The notes under the pieces: generated by a model
The model's database searches: none
What the model was told of the DNA's origin: nothing
Seen by the model: only the letters and a program-made list of their open reading frames with translations
Source: an uncultured Muribaculaceae bacterium
Lineage (GTDB): Bacteria; Bacteroidota; Bacteroidia; Bacteroidales; Muribaculaceae
NCBI GenBank assembly: GCA_910579035.1
Contig: CAJTSR010000032.1
Coordinates: forward strand, 1 to 28,975
Length of the DNA stretch: 28,975 nucleotides
Direction of reading: 5' to 3'
Translations under genes and position numbers: made by a program
Part shown: positions 21,765-28,975 of the stretch, piece by piece
Layout: each line of letters begins with the position of its first letter
Position numbering within the stretch: position 1 is the stretch's first letter

Positions 21765-21801
21765 CGTTGTGTGGTTTATGGTTAAATGGTGGGAATGTTT
21801 A

Positions 21802-23748
21802 TCACTGTTCGAAGCGTTTGAGCGAGCGGTATGTGCGGAGCACTTCGGCCACGTTCGTGGCGTGGCTTACGGCGCCTCGGCCCGTGTAGGGCGGATTGCC
21901 GTCGTAGAGCTGGCTGAGGGAGCCGATGCAGCCTTGTGTCATCTCGTCTTCGAAGCCTATGAGCATGCGGTCGATATATGCCACGCCGCTCATACCGAAC
22001 ACTCTCAGGTATGCGTCGGCATAGAAGCCTATCAGCCACGGCCTTGCCGGGCCGTTGTGCATGGCAAACTCGCGCTCGTCGGGCGAGCCGACGTAGCAGG
22101 GGCGGTAGCCATAGCTTTTGGGCGAGAGTGTGCGCAGGCCCTTGGGCGTGAGTAGCTCGCGGGTAACGACGTCGAGCACCGTCTTGCGCTGGCGGCGGTC
22201 GAGCGGGCTGTAGTCAAGACCGATGGCTATCGCCATGTTGGGGCGCACGCTCGGCTCGGCGAATGTGCCGTCCACGTAGTCGTACAGGTAGCCGCCTTCG
22301 CTCATGAAGGTGTCGACAAATGGTTTCTTCATCTTTTCGGCCTCTGCGAGCCATGCCTCGCGGCGTCCGGCCAGTTCCTCTACCGGCTCTGCCAATTCAG
22401 CGGCAAACATCAGCGCGTTGTACCACAGCGCGTTGAACTCTACCAACCGGCCTGTGCGGCGTACCACCGGCACGCCTCCGAGCATAGAGTTCATCCACGA
22501 CACTGCCTTGTTGTGGCCGTCGGTGGAAAGCAGGCCGCTTTCGGAGTCGACATATAGGTTGGGGTGTCCTCCGGCAAGCACGTAGTCGATAAGCTCTGCC
22601 ACGGGCTGCATGTACATCCGGCGCGCGGTGTCCTTGCCGGCGCTCTTGGTGTACTGCTGTATGGCCCAGAGCGCCCATAGCGGTATGTCGGGGTGCTCGA
22701 TGCCGTGTATGCGCTCGTTCAGCTCGCCTGTTTCGGCGAAGCGCAGCAGTGCTTTGAGGGCTGTGCCCATTATTGCCTCGAAGTCGGCGCGGTGGTCGAT
22801 GGCGAGGGTGAGGCCGGGAAGAGCCATGAAGGTGTTGCGCGCAAGCACTATGCCCCACGGGAAGCCCGATATGAGGAACATGTCGCCGTCTTTGCGTACA
22901 TAGAACTGCTTGGCGCTGTTCTTTAAGCAGTTGAAGAACGATGTGCGGGGAGTGCGGCTCGCTATCTCGGTTTCGTACATCTTTTTCAGGCTGCGCGGGC
23001 TTGCCTCGCTTACGCCGGCCGAGAATATGATGCTTTCGCCTTTCTTGATAGGCACTTCAAAGTAGCCGGGCACCCAGAGGTCCTCGCAGTAAGGCACGCC
23101 GCGTTCAAGGTCTTTGACGTATTCGATGTCCTTGTACCAGTTGGGCTCGTCGACCCACTGTGCCTTGTGGCTGAACTGCATGTATAGTTTGGGGAAGCCT
23201 TCGTAGAGGCAGGTGGCCACGCCGTTGGGCACGGCTTCTATGTCGCGGTTGATGGCGCTGTTGGCCACGCAGAGGCTGTTTGCGTCGCGGAAGGCAAGGA
23301 AGGGTCTGAAACGCAGCACTGTGGCCGAATGAGCCTCTACAAGGGTGTAGCGTATGAGGATCCGGTTTTCGTTGCTTATGAATATTTTTTCCTTGGTAAG
23401 AATTACGCCTCCCACGCGGTATGTCATGCGGGGAACGCCCTCGCAGTCAAACTCACGTATATACTTGTGCCCGTTGGGGCTGTAGACGCCGCCACGGTAG
23501 CGGTGAAGGCCGAGGTTGAAAGGTGCGCCGTGCTGTATCACGGTTTCGTCGAGGCTCGACAGCAGCACGTGCGGCTTGTCGCCCATTCCTTCTATCGGTA
23601 TCACCAGCAATCCGTGCTGTTTGCGGGTGTTGCATCCGGGCAGGGTGGTGCAGTGGTATGCACCCATGCGGTTAGTGCGGAGCATCTCCTTCGGCAGCGA
23701 CTGTTCCAAGTTTATGAGCAGATTCTTATCGAATTTAAGATAACTCAT
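21802..23748 (-). CDS. Glycogen debranching enzyme (amylo-alpha-1,6-glucosidase domain)
   Basis: 648 residues. An N-terminal beta-rich domain (about 1-270; RTNRMGAYHCTTLPGCNTRKQHGLLV is typical) precedes an (alpha/alpha)6 GDE_C domain. That domain has SGFPWGIVLARNTFMALPGL, IDHRADFEAI and the late MHNGPARPWLIGFYADAYLRV block, equivalent to the N-G-x-x-W-P-x motif of the family. It hydrolyses alpha-1,6 branch points in glycogen. The frame is open to 23904, but those 52 extra codons do not look like protein. The start at 23748 gives MSYLKFDKNLLINLEQSLPKEML, which fits Bacteroidales homologues. It is the first gene of the glycogen operon. The 262 bp upstream hold the previous operon's terminator but no promoter I can defend. 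Confidence 0.92.
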   Translation of the reverse strand: MSYLKFDKNLLINLEQSLPKEMLRTNRMGAYHCTTLPGCNTRKQHGLLVIPIEGMGDKPHVLLSSLDETVIQHGAPFNLGLHRYRGGVYSPNGHKYIREFDCEGVPRMTYRVGGVILTKEKIFISNENRILIRYTLVEAHSATVLRFRPFLAFRDANSLCVANSAINRDIEAVPNGVATCLYEGFPKLYMQFSHKAQWVDEPNWYKDIEYVKDLERGVPYCEDLWVPGYFEVPIKKGESIIFSAGVSEASPRSLKKMYETEIASRTPRTSFFNCLKNSAKQFYVRKDGDMFLISGFPWGIVLARNTFMALPGLTLAIDHRADFEAIMGTALKALLRFAETGELNERIHGIEHPDIPLWALWAIQQYTKSAGKDTARRMYMQPVAELIDYVLAGGHPNLYVDSESGLLSTDGHNKAVSWMNSMLGGVPVVRRTGRLVEFNALWYNALMFAAELAEPVEELAGRREAWLAEAEKMKKPFVDTFMSEGGYLYDYVDGTFAEPSVRPNMAIAIGLDYSPLDRRQRKTVLDVVTRELLTPKGLRTLSPKSYGYRPCYVGSPDEREFAMHNGPARPWLIGFYADAYLRVFGMSGVAYIDRMLIGFEDEMTQGCIGSLSQLYDGNPPYTGRGAVSHATNVAEVLRTYRSLKRFEQ

Positions 23749-23942
23749 TTTGGTTTTAGATTGGTTAGGTATGGTGTCGTTATGCGTATTTTGGTTGTGA
23801 AACGCAGTCGGCCACACCATGCGGTATGGCCGCCTGCAAGTATCATACGGCGAATTTACGCCTTTTTTCCCGCCCTGCCAAGCCACAGGGGCATTTTTTT
23901 GCAAAAGCTGCCGAAGAACAACTTTTGCGCAGGCTGCCGCGC

Positions 23943-23985
23943 AAAAAAGACCTTCCCCGGCGTGTTTTCGGCACCGGGGAAGGTC
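23943..23985 (-). terminator. Rho-independent terminator after the amidase gene
   Basis: GACCTTCCCCGG (23949-23960) pairs with CCGGGGAAGGTC (23974-23985), a perfect 12-bp stem with a 13-nt loop. Reading on the minus strand it is followed by six T (23948-23943). It ends the two-gene transcript that stops at 24011. Confidence 0.88.
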
Positions 23986-24010
23986 GGATGAGATGTGTGA
24001 GCGGGTGCTC

Positions 24011-27000
24011 TTAGCGGATAATAACTTTTTCGGTCTTGTTGCCCTGGCGGCGTATGTAGATGCCGGGGGCGAGGTTGTCGCCGTTTACTTTGACGCCGTT
24101 GAGGTTCCAGTATTCAACGGGGCCTTCGGTCGCGTCCGGGTCTGCAACCACGTTGTCGATTCCGCTTGTTCCCTCGATTATATAGGACTTGGGTGCCTCG
24201 GTTACTGCCGTGGGACGGTCCTGGCGGAGTGCGAACACGCGGAGTCCTTCGGCGCGGATATAGGCGTAAAGGTTGTTGGCGGGGTCCCATGCAATCTGGA
24301 CGGCCTCGGTGGAGTAATTCGACCCGGGGACGTCGTAGAGCTTGGTGAACGACGGCTTCTCGCCTTCCCATTCAACGCTCCATACAGAGATGCCGGTGTT
24401 GTTGCCGCCGATGGCGAAGAGGCTCAGGTCGTTGTTGAATGCGGCTCCGGCCGACGAGCTGTTGAGGTCTTCAAGCACGTATGAGTTGAAGATTTCTTCT
24501 CCGTCGTTGTTGTAGAATATGAAGCAGGGGCAGCTCTGGGCGTTGTTTCCGCTGCCGCGTACCTGCGATGCCAGCACTCCGTGTCGGGTGGCCTGCACGC
24601 TGACATTGGTGTTGGCGAAGCGGCTCTTGGAGTTATTGTAGGTGAACTGCGGGGCAAAATCGACGATTTCGGCCGTTCCTACGTCGTAGCGTACCAGATA
24701 GTTGCCGGCGTTGGCGGCGGGATAGTCCTCGCAGAACACATACATCTTTGTGTCTTCGCCCTTGCCGTAGAAGCTGATGCCTGTGGCACCGCCGCCGATA
24801 ACCTTGCCGTCGACGGTGAAGCTGCCGCCTTTTGTCCATGTGCCTCCGAGATAGTTTGTGACACCTGCCTCGGGTTTCATCGGGTCGAACTGCCAGTAGC
24901 CTGCGCCTGCGTCGCTCCAGTCGGTGAGGTAGACGAGCCCGTTGTTCTGGCCCACGCGGAATGAAGACGCGCCGTTGCCGGCCTGCCATGGTTGCGCTCC
25001 GGCCATATAGTTGCCTTCTTTTTCGAGCGATGCCGAGAATACGTCGATGCCCTGGGCGAAGCCGTTGGATACTACTACTTTGCCGAAGGCGGGGCTGTTC
25101 TCGTCGTCGATTACGGCCACACCGCCGCGTGTGAGGCTCTTGAGCGGAGCGTTCTGACGGAATGTGCAGCCTGCCACGCCCTGGGCGTCGGAAAGCACTT
25201 CCACGGCCCATGTGTACTTGCCTTTGCCGAGGTCCTGCGGAGCCACTTTGACGGTGTTGCCTGCTTTCTTTACTTGGCCGGCTTCGACTGTCTTCTGCTC
25301 GCCGGTTTCCATGTCGGTGAAGATGATGTTGGCCATCGGCGCGTCCTCTATGGCGTCGAAAGATAGCGTGTAGCCGTCTTCGCCGGATAGCTCCGACTTG
25401 AGATTGTATGCGAAGGAGGCGCGCTTGACTGGCTGGTCGACTTTTTCGGTAGTAAAGCGCGAGAGGCCGTTGGCTCCTGCCACGTAGAGGTTTATGTGGC
25501 CGGAGGTAACATTGTCCTCAATGTCGCGAGTGACGATGGTCTGGCCCATGGTTGCCACCGAGGAGAGTGCCGCCGGCGAGATTTCGGCACCCACGGTGCC
25601 TACTTCCTTGGCTTTGTCAAGGCCTTCGGTTATGTCGACCAGAGTCACTCCTGCGGTGTTGGCTTCGGAGTCCTGCGCTGCGGGCACTGCCATGTATGTG
25701 TGGCCTGAATATTTGAACATCTGGGTGCGGAAGCCTGCAACAGGCGCGAGGTCGTCGGGCATGGAGCCTGCCGGGACGGGCACGCCTGCGGCAGCGGCGG
25801 CGCAGATGTATTCTTCGGCCGGGCGTGAGGACGGATTGAGAATAAACCGGTCGTCGCCTGCGGGAGAGGCGTTGATCTGATACTGGCCGAGGTCGATTTC
25901 GTTGCAGCCGTCGATGCTGTTGATGTTCATATGGTATGCCGATGCCATCTCGCCGTTTGCAACGGCCACGTTGGTGAGTCGCAGAGCCTTTGTGGCACCG
26001 GTGGTTACAGCCGAGTAAATGAGGCGTCCATCTTCGAGGGTGCCTGCATAGGACATCGTTTCGCCTGTGACGGCGTTGTTGTAGTTGCCTCCGTTGTTAG
26101 TGGAGAACCATATGGTCGGGTTGCCTTCAGCCATGCCGTCGCCACTGTTGACCTCCCATTTGTAGATCTTGACGTTGTTCGGGCCGTTGAAGGGCTGGAG
26201 CGACTTGTTGATGCCTATCAGGGTGCCGTCGGCGGTGAGGGCTATGTCGCTCAGCGCGAGATATTCGCCCGAAGTTCCTTCTGTGCCGAGCTGGCGCAGA
26301 ACGTCGCTTGTCTTGGTGTCGAAAATGAGAACAGTGGCAGAGCCATCTTCGTCGAGTGCAAGTATGTAGAGGTGCTCGCCCCGGGCTATGGCACGCTTTA
26401 TGTTCTTGCCGGCGAGTGCGTCGACGGCCTTGTCCCTGAAGTCCTCTTTAAGGTTGTAAACAGCCTGTGCGCCGTATGCCGGCAGGTTGAACTCGTCAGG
26501 GTAGGTTACGTAGTTGATTGTCGGGGGCACGTAGGAGCTGCTTTCGAGCTGAACGGCGGGATATGCCGTTTGGCCTGCTTTCACGCTTACTTCCACCGGC
26601 TCGGTTTCCTTGTAGTCGGGGTGGGTTATTTCTATGGTGTAAACACCCGGTTCGACATCGCGGAACACGTAAGCGCCATTGTAATAGTCGTCGGTGGTGT
26701 AGGTGGCGATCTGCTTGTCGCCCTGCTTCAGTACCACGGTTGCGCCGTTGACGGGAAGGTAGAGGTCGGCGCTGTTGGGGTTGGGTTTGTACTGGCTGTG
26801 GACGAATTTTTCGTGTCGGTCGCGCACTATGCCGTAGATAGAGCCTTTCTTGTCGGTAAGCCCGAAATAATCAGCGATGCCACGGGCGTAGGTATAGCCT
26901 TCCATATAGTCCACGTCCCAGTTCATGGCTCGCTGGCGTGCCGGCTGGTATGTGTGGAAATAGCCTTCCACGAGGAATCCGGGAACTTCGTGCTTGAGCG

Positions 27001-27802
27001 CTCCGAGGTATCCGTAGGTGCTCGAAGTGGAGTAGAAATTGAGGTCGCCGCGTATATTGGGATTGGTGCGGGAGTAATAGCTCCATACCATATGCTCGTT
27101 GTCGAAGCAGTGGGGCCAGCATGCCTGTGCCATCACGTCGGATTCCGCCACCTTGGGGCCTCCCTTGCCTGCGTCGTAGCCTCGGTAGAGGTAGAGCGGA
27201 TAGTTGGTCGAGGTGCCTTCGCTTGCCGCGTTGGAGTGGATTGAGATGAATAAGTCGAAGTTGTTGGCGTCGGCTTCGGCTGCTATTTCGGTGAGGTTCC
27301 TGTTGTAAAGCACCAGATTGGCCTTATGGCGGTCGATTTTGTCTACTTCCGCTTTTTCGGCGTCGCTAAGTTCCTCGTATTTTCGGCCGTTGAGTATTGC
27401 TTCCCGGGCTTCGTTAAGCTGTGCTGAGGTGCGGAAGTCGCCTTCGTGGGGGCCTGCCTTGACGTGGCTCATCACAATGTTGTTGCTCAGGTCGCGGGCG
27501 GCGCCTACCTGCCAGCGTTCGCCTTCCTGGTTGAGGGTGGGGTCGTATTTGAGTCCTAACTGGCGCAGCTTCTCCAGAACGCCGAAGCCTTTGTAGAGGT
27601 TGGTGTTCGACTCGAAGAAGTTTGTGGTGTCGGGGTCGGCGACATTATATGCTCCGTGCCCCACGAGCTGGCAGGGGCGGTCGTTCGCAGTCCATGAGCC
27701 GTGGCCGGGGTTGATGTATACGCGGAGCTGGTCTGCGTCCTTGGCCGGGAGGGAAGCAGAAGCTATGAGGGCCATGGCGGCGGTGAGTAGTTGTTTTTTC
27801 AT
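24011..27802 (-). CDS. Large exported N-acetylmuramoyl-L-alanine amidase-type protein with C-terminal sorting tail
   Basis: 1263 residues. A signal peptide (MKKQLLTAAMALIASASLPA) leads into an Amidase_3-type zinc hydrolase domain (about 25-315). Its likely zinc ligands are His34 (INPGHGSW), Glu64 (FESNTN) and His189 (FISIHSNA), with catalytic Glu279 (LVEGYFHTY). The amidase is interrupted by insertions around 85-165. A carboxypeptidase-regulatory-like beta domain follows at about 320-420. The long middle and C-terminal part (about 440-1190) looks like beta-propeller or similar repeats (for example ALSDIALTADGTLIGIN and AFNNDLSLFAIGGNNTGISVWSVEW). The last 40 residues (GVKVNGDNLAPGIYIRR...KVIIR) resemble the type IX secretion or cell-surface sorting tails of Bacteroidetes. 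It probably cleaves peptidoglycan amide bonds at or outside the cell surface. It lies 11 bp downstream of the TolB-like gene, in the same operon. Confidence 0.83.
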   Translation of the reverse strand: MKKQLLTAAMALIASASLPAKDADQLRVYINPGHGSWTANDRPCQLVGHGAYNVADPDTTNFFESNTNLYKGFGVLEKLRQLGLKYDPTLNQEGERWQVGAARDLSNNIVMSHVKAGPHEGDFRTSAQLNEAREAILNGRKYEELSDAEKAEVDKIDRHKANLVLYNRNLTEIAAEADANNFDLFISIHSNAASEGTSTNYPLYLYRGYDAGKGGPKVAESDVMAQACWPHCFDNEHMVWSYYSRTNPNIRGDLNFYSTSSTYGYLGALKHEVPGFLVEGYFHTYQPARQRAMNWDVDYMEGYTYARGIADYFGLTDKKGSIYGIVRDRHEKFVHSQYKPNPNSADLYLPVNGATVVLKQGDKQIATYTTDDYYNGAYVFRDVEPGVYTIEITHPDYKETEPVEVSVKAGQTAYPAVQLESSSYVPPTINYVTYPDEFNLPAYGAQAVYNLKEDFRDKAVDALAGKNIKRAIARGEHLYILALDEDGSATVLIFDTKTSDVLRQLGTEGTSGEYLALSDIALTADGTLIGINKSLQPFNGPNNVKIYKWEVNSGDGMAEGNPTIWFSTNNGGNYNNAVTGETMSYAGTLEDGRLIYSAVTTGATKALRLTNVAVANGEMASAYHMNINSIDGCNEIDLGQYQINASPAGDDRFILNPSSRPAEEYICAAAAAGVPVPAGSMPDDLAPVAGFRTQMFKYSGHTYMAVPAAQDSEANTAGVTLVDITEGLDKAKEVGTVGAEISPAALSSVATMGQTIVTRDIEDNVTSGHINLYVAGANGLSRFTTEKVDQPVKRASFAYNLKSELSGEDGYTLSFDAIEDAPMANIIFTDMETGEQKTVEAGQVKKAGNTVKVAPQDLGKGKYTWAVEVLSDAQGVAGCTFRQNAPLKSLTRGGVAVIDDENSPAFGKVVVSNGFAQGIDVFSASLEKEGNYMAGAQPWQAGNGASSFRVGQNNGLVYLTDWSDAGAGYWQFDPMKPEAGVTNYLGGTWTKGGSFTVDGKVIGGGATGISFYGKGEDTKMYVFCEDYPAANAGNYLVRYDVGTAEIVDFAPQFTYNNSKSRFANTNVSVQATRHGVLASQVRGSGNNAQSCPCFIFYNNDGEEIFNSYVLEDLNSSSAGAAFNNDLSLFAIGGNNTGISVWSVEWEGEKPSFTKLYDVPGSNYSTEAVQIAWDPANNLYAYIRAEGLRVFALRQDRPTAVTEAPKSYIIEGTSGIDNVVADPDATEGPVEYWNLNGVKVNGDNLAPGIYIRRQGNKTEKVIIR

Positions 27803-27813
27803 GGCGTGTCTGC

Positions 27814-28710
27814 TTATTTAAGGTTCAGAATGTAGAGTTCGCCCTTGTTTGTGGCAAATGCGATTTTTTTGCCGTCGGTGCTCACTGAGGGATTGAGCGC
27901 CACCACGGAGTCGTCGGTGAGCACTTGCTCGGTACCCTTGAGGTCGGCGGCAATCAGTCTGGACTCGGTGATGAACTCGCCGTTGTCGCGGTCGCGCTGT
28001 CCTACTACGGTGTTGTTGTCGAGCCAGCGGGCTGCGCGCAGTTCGCCGAGGCTTAGAGGATTCGAGCCGTCGAGATCGCACACGAAGCAGCCGCGGTATG
28101 CCGCCCAGTAGAGAATCTTTGTCCCGTCGGGCGAAATGCTCGGCCACAGGTAGCTTGAGCGCCCCTGCGGGTCGAGGGTCGTCGTTTTGCCGTTAATGGT
28201 AATGTTGAGATGCCCTTGGCTGATAGACACCACGGGGCGGTTTTCCTTGGCCTTTCCCAGACTTTTTGTGCGCGCTCTGCCCTTTTCGATCGCTACCACG
28301 TCGGTGCCGTTGAATGCCACGCCGTTGAGGTTGCGGGAGGGCTTGAGTACTTGCTGCACGGAGCCGGAGGCGAAATTGTAGGCTTTCAGCGCGGTGTAGC
28401 GCAGGCGGTTCTTGCCTGTGGTAATCTGGCGGTATACAACGTTCTGGTTGTCGGGCGATATGCGCACGTCCACTCCGGAGCCGTTGTCGGTGATTAAATC
28501 TACCTTTCCCGTGGCGAGGTCCACGCGTCTGAGTGCGGTACTTGCGAGGTCGGAAACTACGGCAAAGGAGCCGTCGGGGCTGATCGTGGGGTGGTTTACA
28601 ATGACATTCTCCGACAGCCTGATTTGTTGAACGGATTCAACATCGACCAGCTGGGCGTATGCCATAGTGCCACTACAGATAAGCGCTACCGTGATGAGAA
28701 ATTTCTTCAT
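27814..28710 (-). CDS. Exported TolB-like (PD40) beta-propeller protein
   Basis: 298 residues with a clear signal peptide (MKKFLITVALICSGTMAYA, cleaved before Gln20). The mature part is a small beta-propeller of WD40-like PD40 repeats: NHPTISPDGSFAVVSD (39-54), a DVRISPDNQNVVYRQ repeat, SSYLWPSISPDGTKILYWAA and NPSVSTDGKKIAFATNKGELYILNL at the C-terminus. No enzyme motif is present. It is the first gene of an operon with the amidase-type protein, so it may assist it or bind the cell wall. Function is unknown; the family also includes TolB and propeller domains of peptidases, but no peptidase domain is attached here. Confidence 0.83.
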   Translation of the reverse strand: MKKFLITVALICSGTMAYAQLVDVESVQQIRLSENVIVNHPTISPDGSFAVVSDLASTALRRVDLATGKVDLITDNGSGVDVRISPDNQNVVYRQITTGKNRLRYTALKAYNFASGSVQQVLKPSRNLNGVAFNGTDVVAIEKGRARTKSLGKAKENRPVVSISQGHLNITINGKTTTLDPQGRSSYLWPSISPDGTKILYWAAYRGCFVCDLDGSNPLSLGELRAARWLDNNTVVGQRDRDNGEFITESRLIAADLKGTEQVLTDDSVVALNPSVSTDGKKIAFATNKGELYILNLK

Positions 28711-28903
28711 GGTTTGGATTTGGGATAATAAATGGTTGGTATTATCAAAGAACGTGATTACTATTCCGAATCAGCTTCCGGCTCAGAAAGAGGGCGCTTT
28801 ATCCTTCAGAACACGGTGCCGGGCATACTGTGCTGGCGCCGCGCATTATGGGGAATCCTCTGATTCCTTATTCAATGATTCGGTAAAAATTACAGAAGTA
28901 GTT

Positions 28904-28934
28904 GAAACTTAAGTTAATATAACGAATTGTCAAA
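28904..28934 (-). promoter_or_regulatory. Candidate promoter for the propeller-amidase operon
   Basis: On the minus strand TTTG (28931-28934) is followed after 19 bp by TAAGTTTC (28904-28911), one mismatch from TAnnTTTG. The leader would be about 185 nt. It contains a short inverted repeat, GGAATC (28852-28857) and GATTCC (28862-28867). The remaining bases to the right edge show no gene. Confidence 0.35.
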
Positions 28935-28975
28935 TACAAATGAATCGCCAAAGCGTTCATTATAAAAACATTAGA

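Overview
The window reads as a stretch of chromosome from a GC-rich member of the order Bacteroidales; the family is my guess (Muribaculaceae-like rather than Bacteroides itself). Support comes from several signs. The promoters are of the Bacteroidetes type (TTTG, about 20 bp, TAnnTTTG). The arginine genes encode the acyl-ornithine type of carbamoyltransferase known from Bacteroides. There is a GH109 lipoprotein, a two-subunit KorAB, a GH57/glycosyltransferase/debranching trio, and a large secreted protein with a type IX secretion style C-terminal tail. Most genes lie on the minus strand. Many plus-strand open frames over them are shadows caused by GC-rich third codon positions.

Layout from left to right. 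Positions 1-350 are AT-rich non-coding DNA with a likely leftward promoter for a gene outside the window. korA-korB (minus, 351-3215) encode a 2-oxoacid:ferredoxin oxidoreductase. Divergent from them is a malate dehydrogenase (plus, 3437-4438), followed by a 162-bp fold-back repeat and a terminator. Next is a divergent pair: an N-acetylhexosamine 1-kinase-like protein (minus) and a GH109 alpha-N-acetylgalactosaminidase-like lipoprotein (plus). Their shared spacer carries a duplicated promoter.

From 15419 down to 7377 runs an eight-gene arginine operon: GNAT N-acylglutamate synthase, argG, argC, argD, argF', argB, argE, argH. Nearly all junctions from argG onward overlap by 1-8 bp. It supplies the whole route from glutamate to arginine by way of N-acylated (probably succinylated) intermediates, except for carbamoyl phosphate supply. 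It ends at a perfect 56-bp palindrome shared with the converging GH109 gene.

From 18983 to 15636 is an operon of a cytidylate-kinase-like protein, an exported esterase, recF, a DciA/DUF721 protein and a hotdog thioesterase. From 23748 to 19054 is a glycogen operon: debranching enzyme, GT4 glycosyltransferase and GH57 enzyme. The right end holds two co-transcribed exported proteins: a TolB-like propeller protein and a 1263-residue amidase with a C-terminal sorting tail. I saw no tRNA, rRNA, CRISPR, transposase or prophage genes. The most unusual non-coding items are the 162-bp fold-back element, the duplicated promoter and the 56-bp palindrome.
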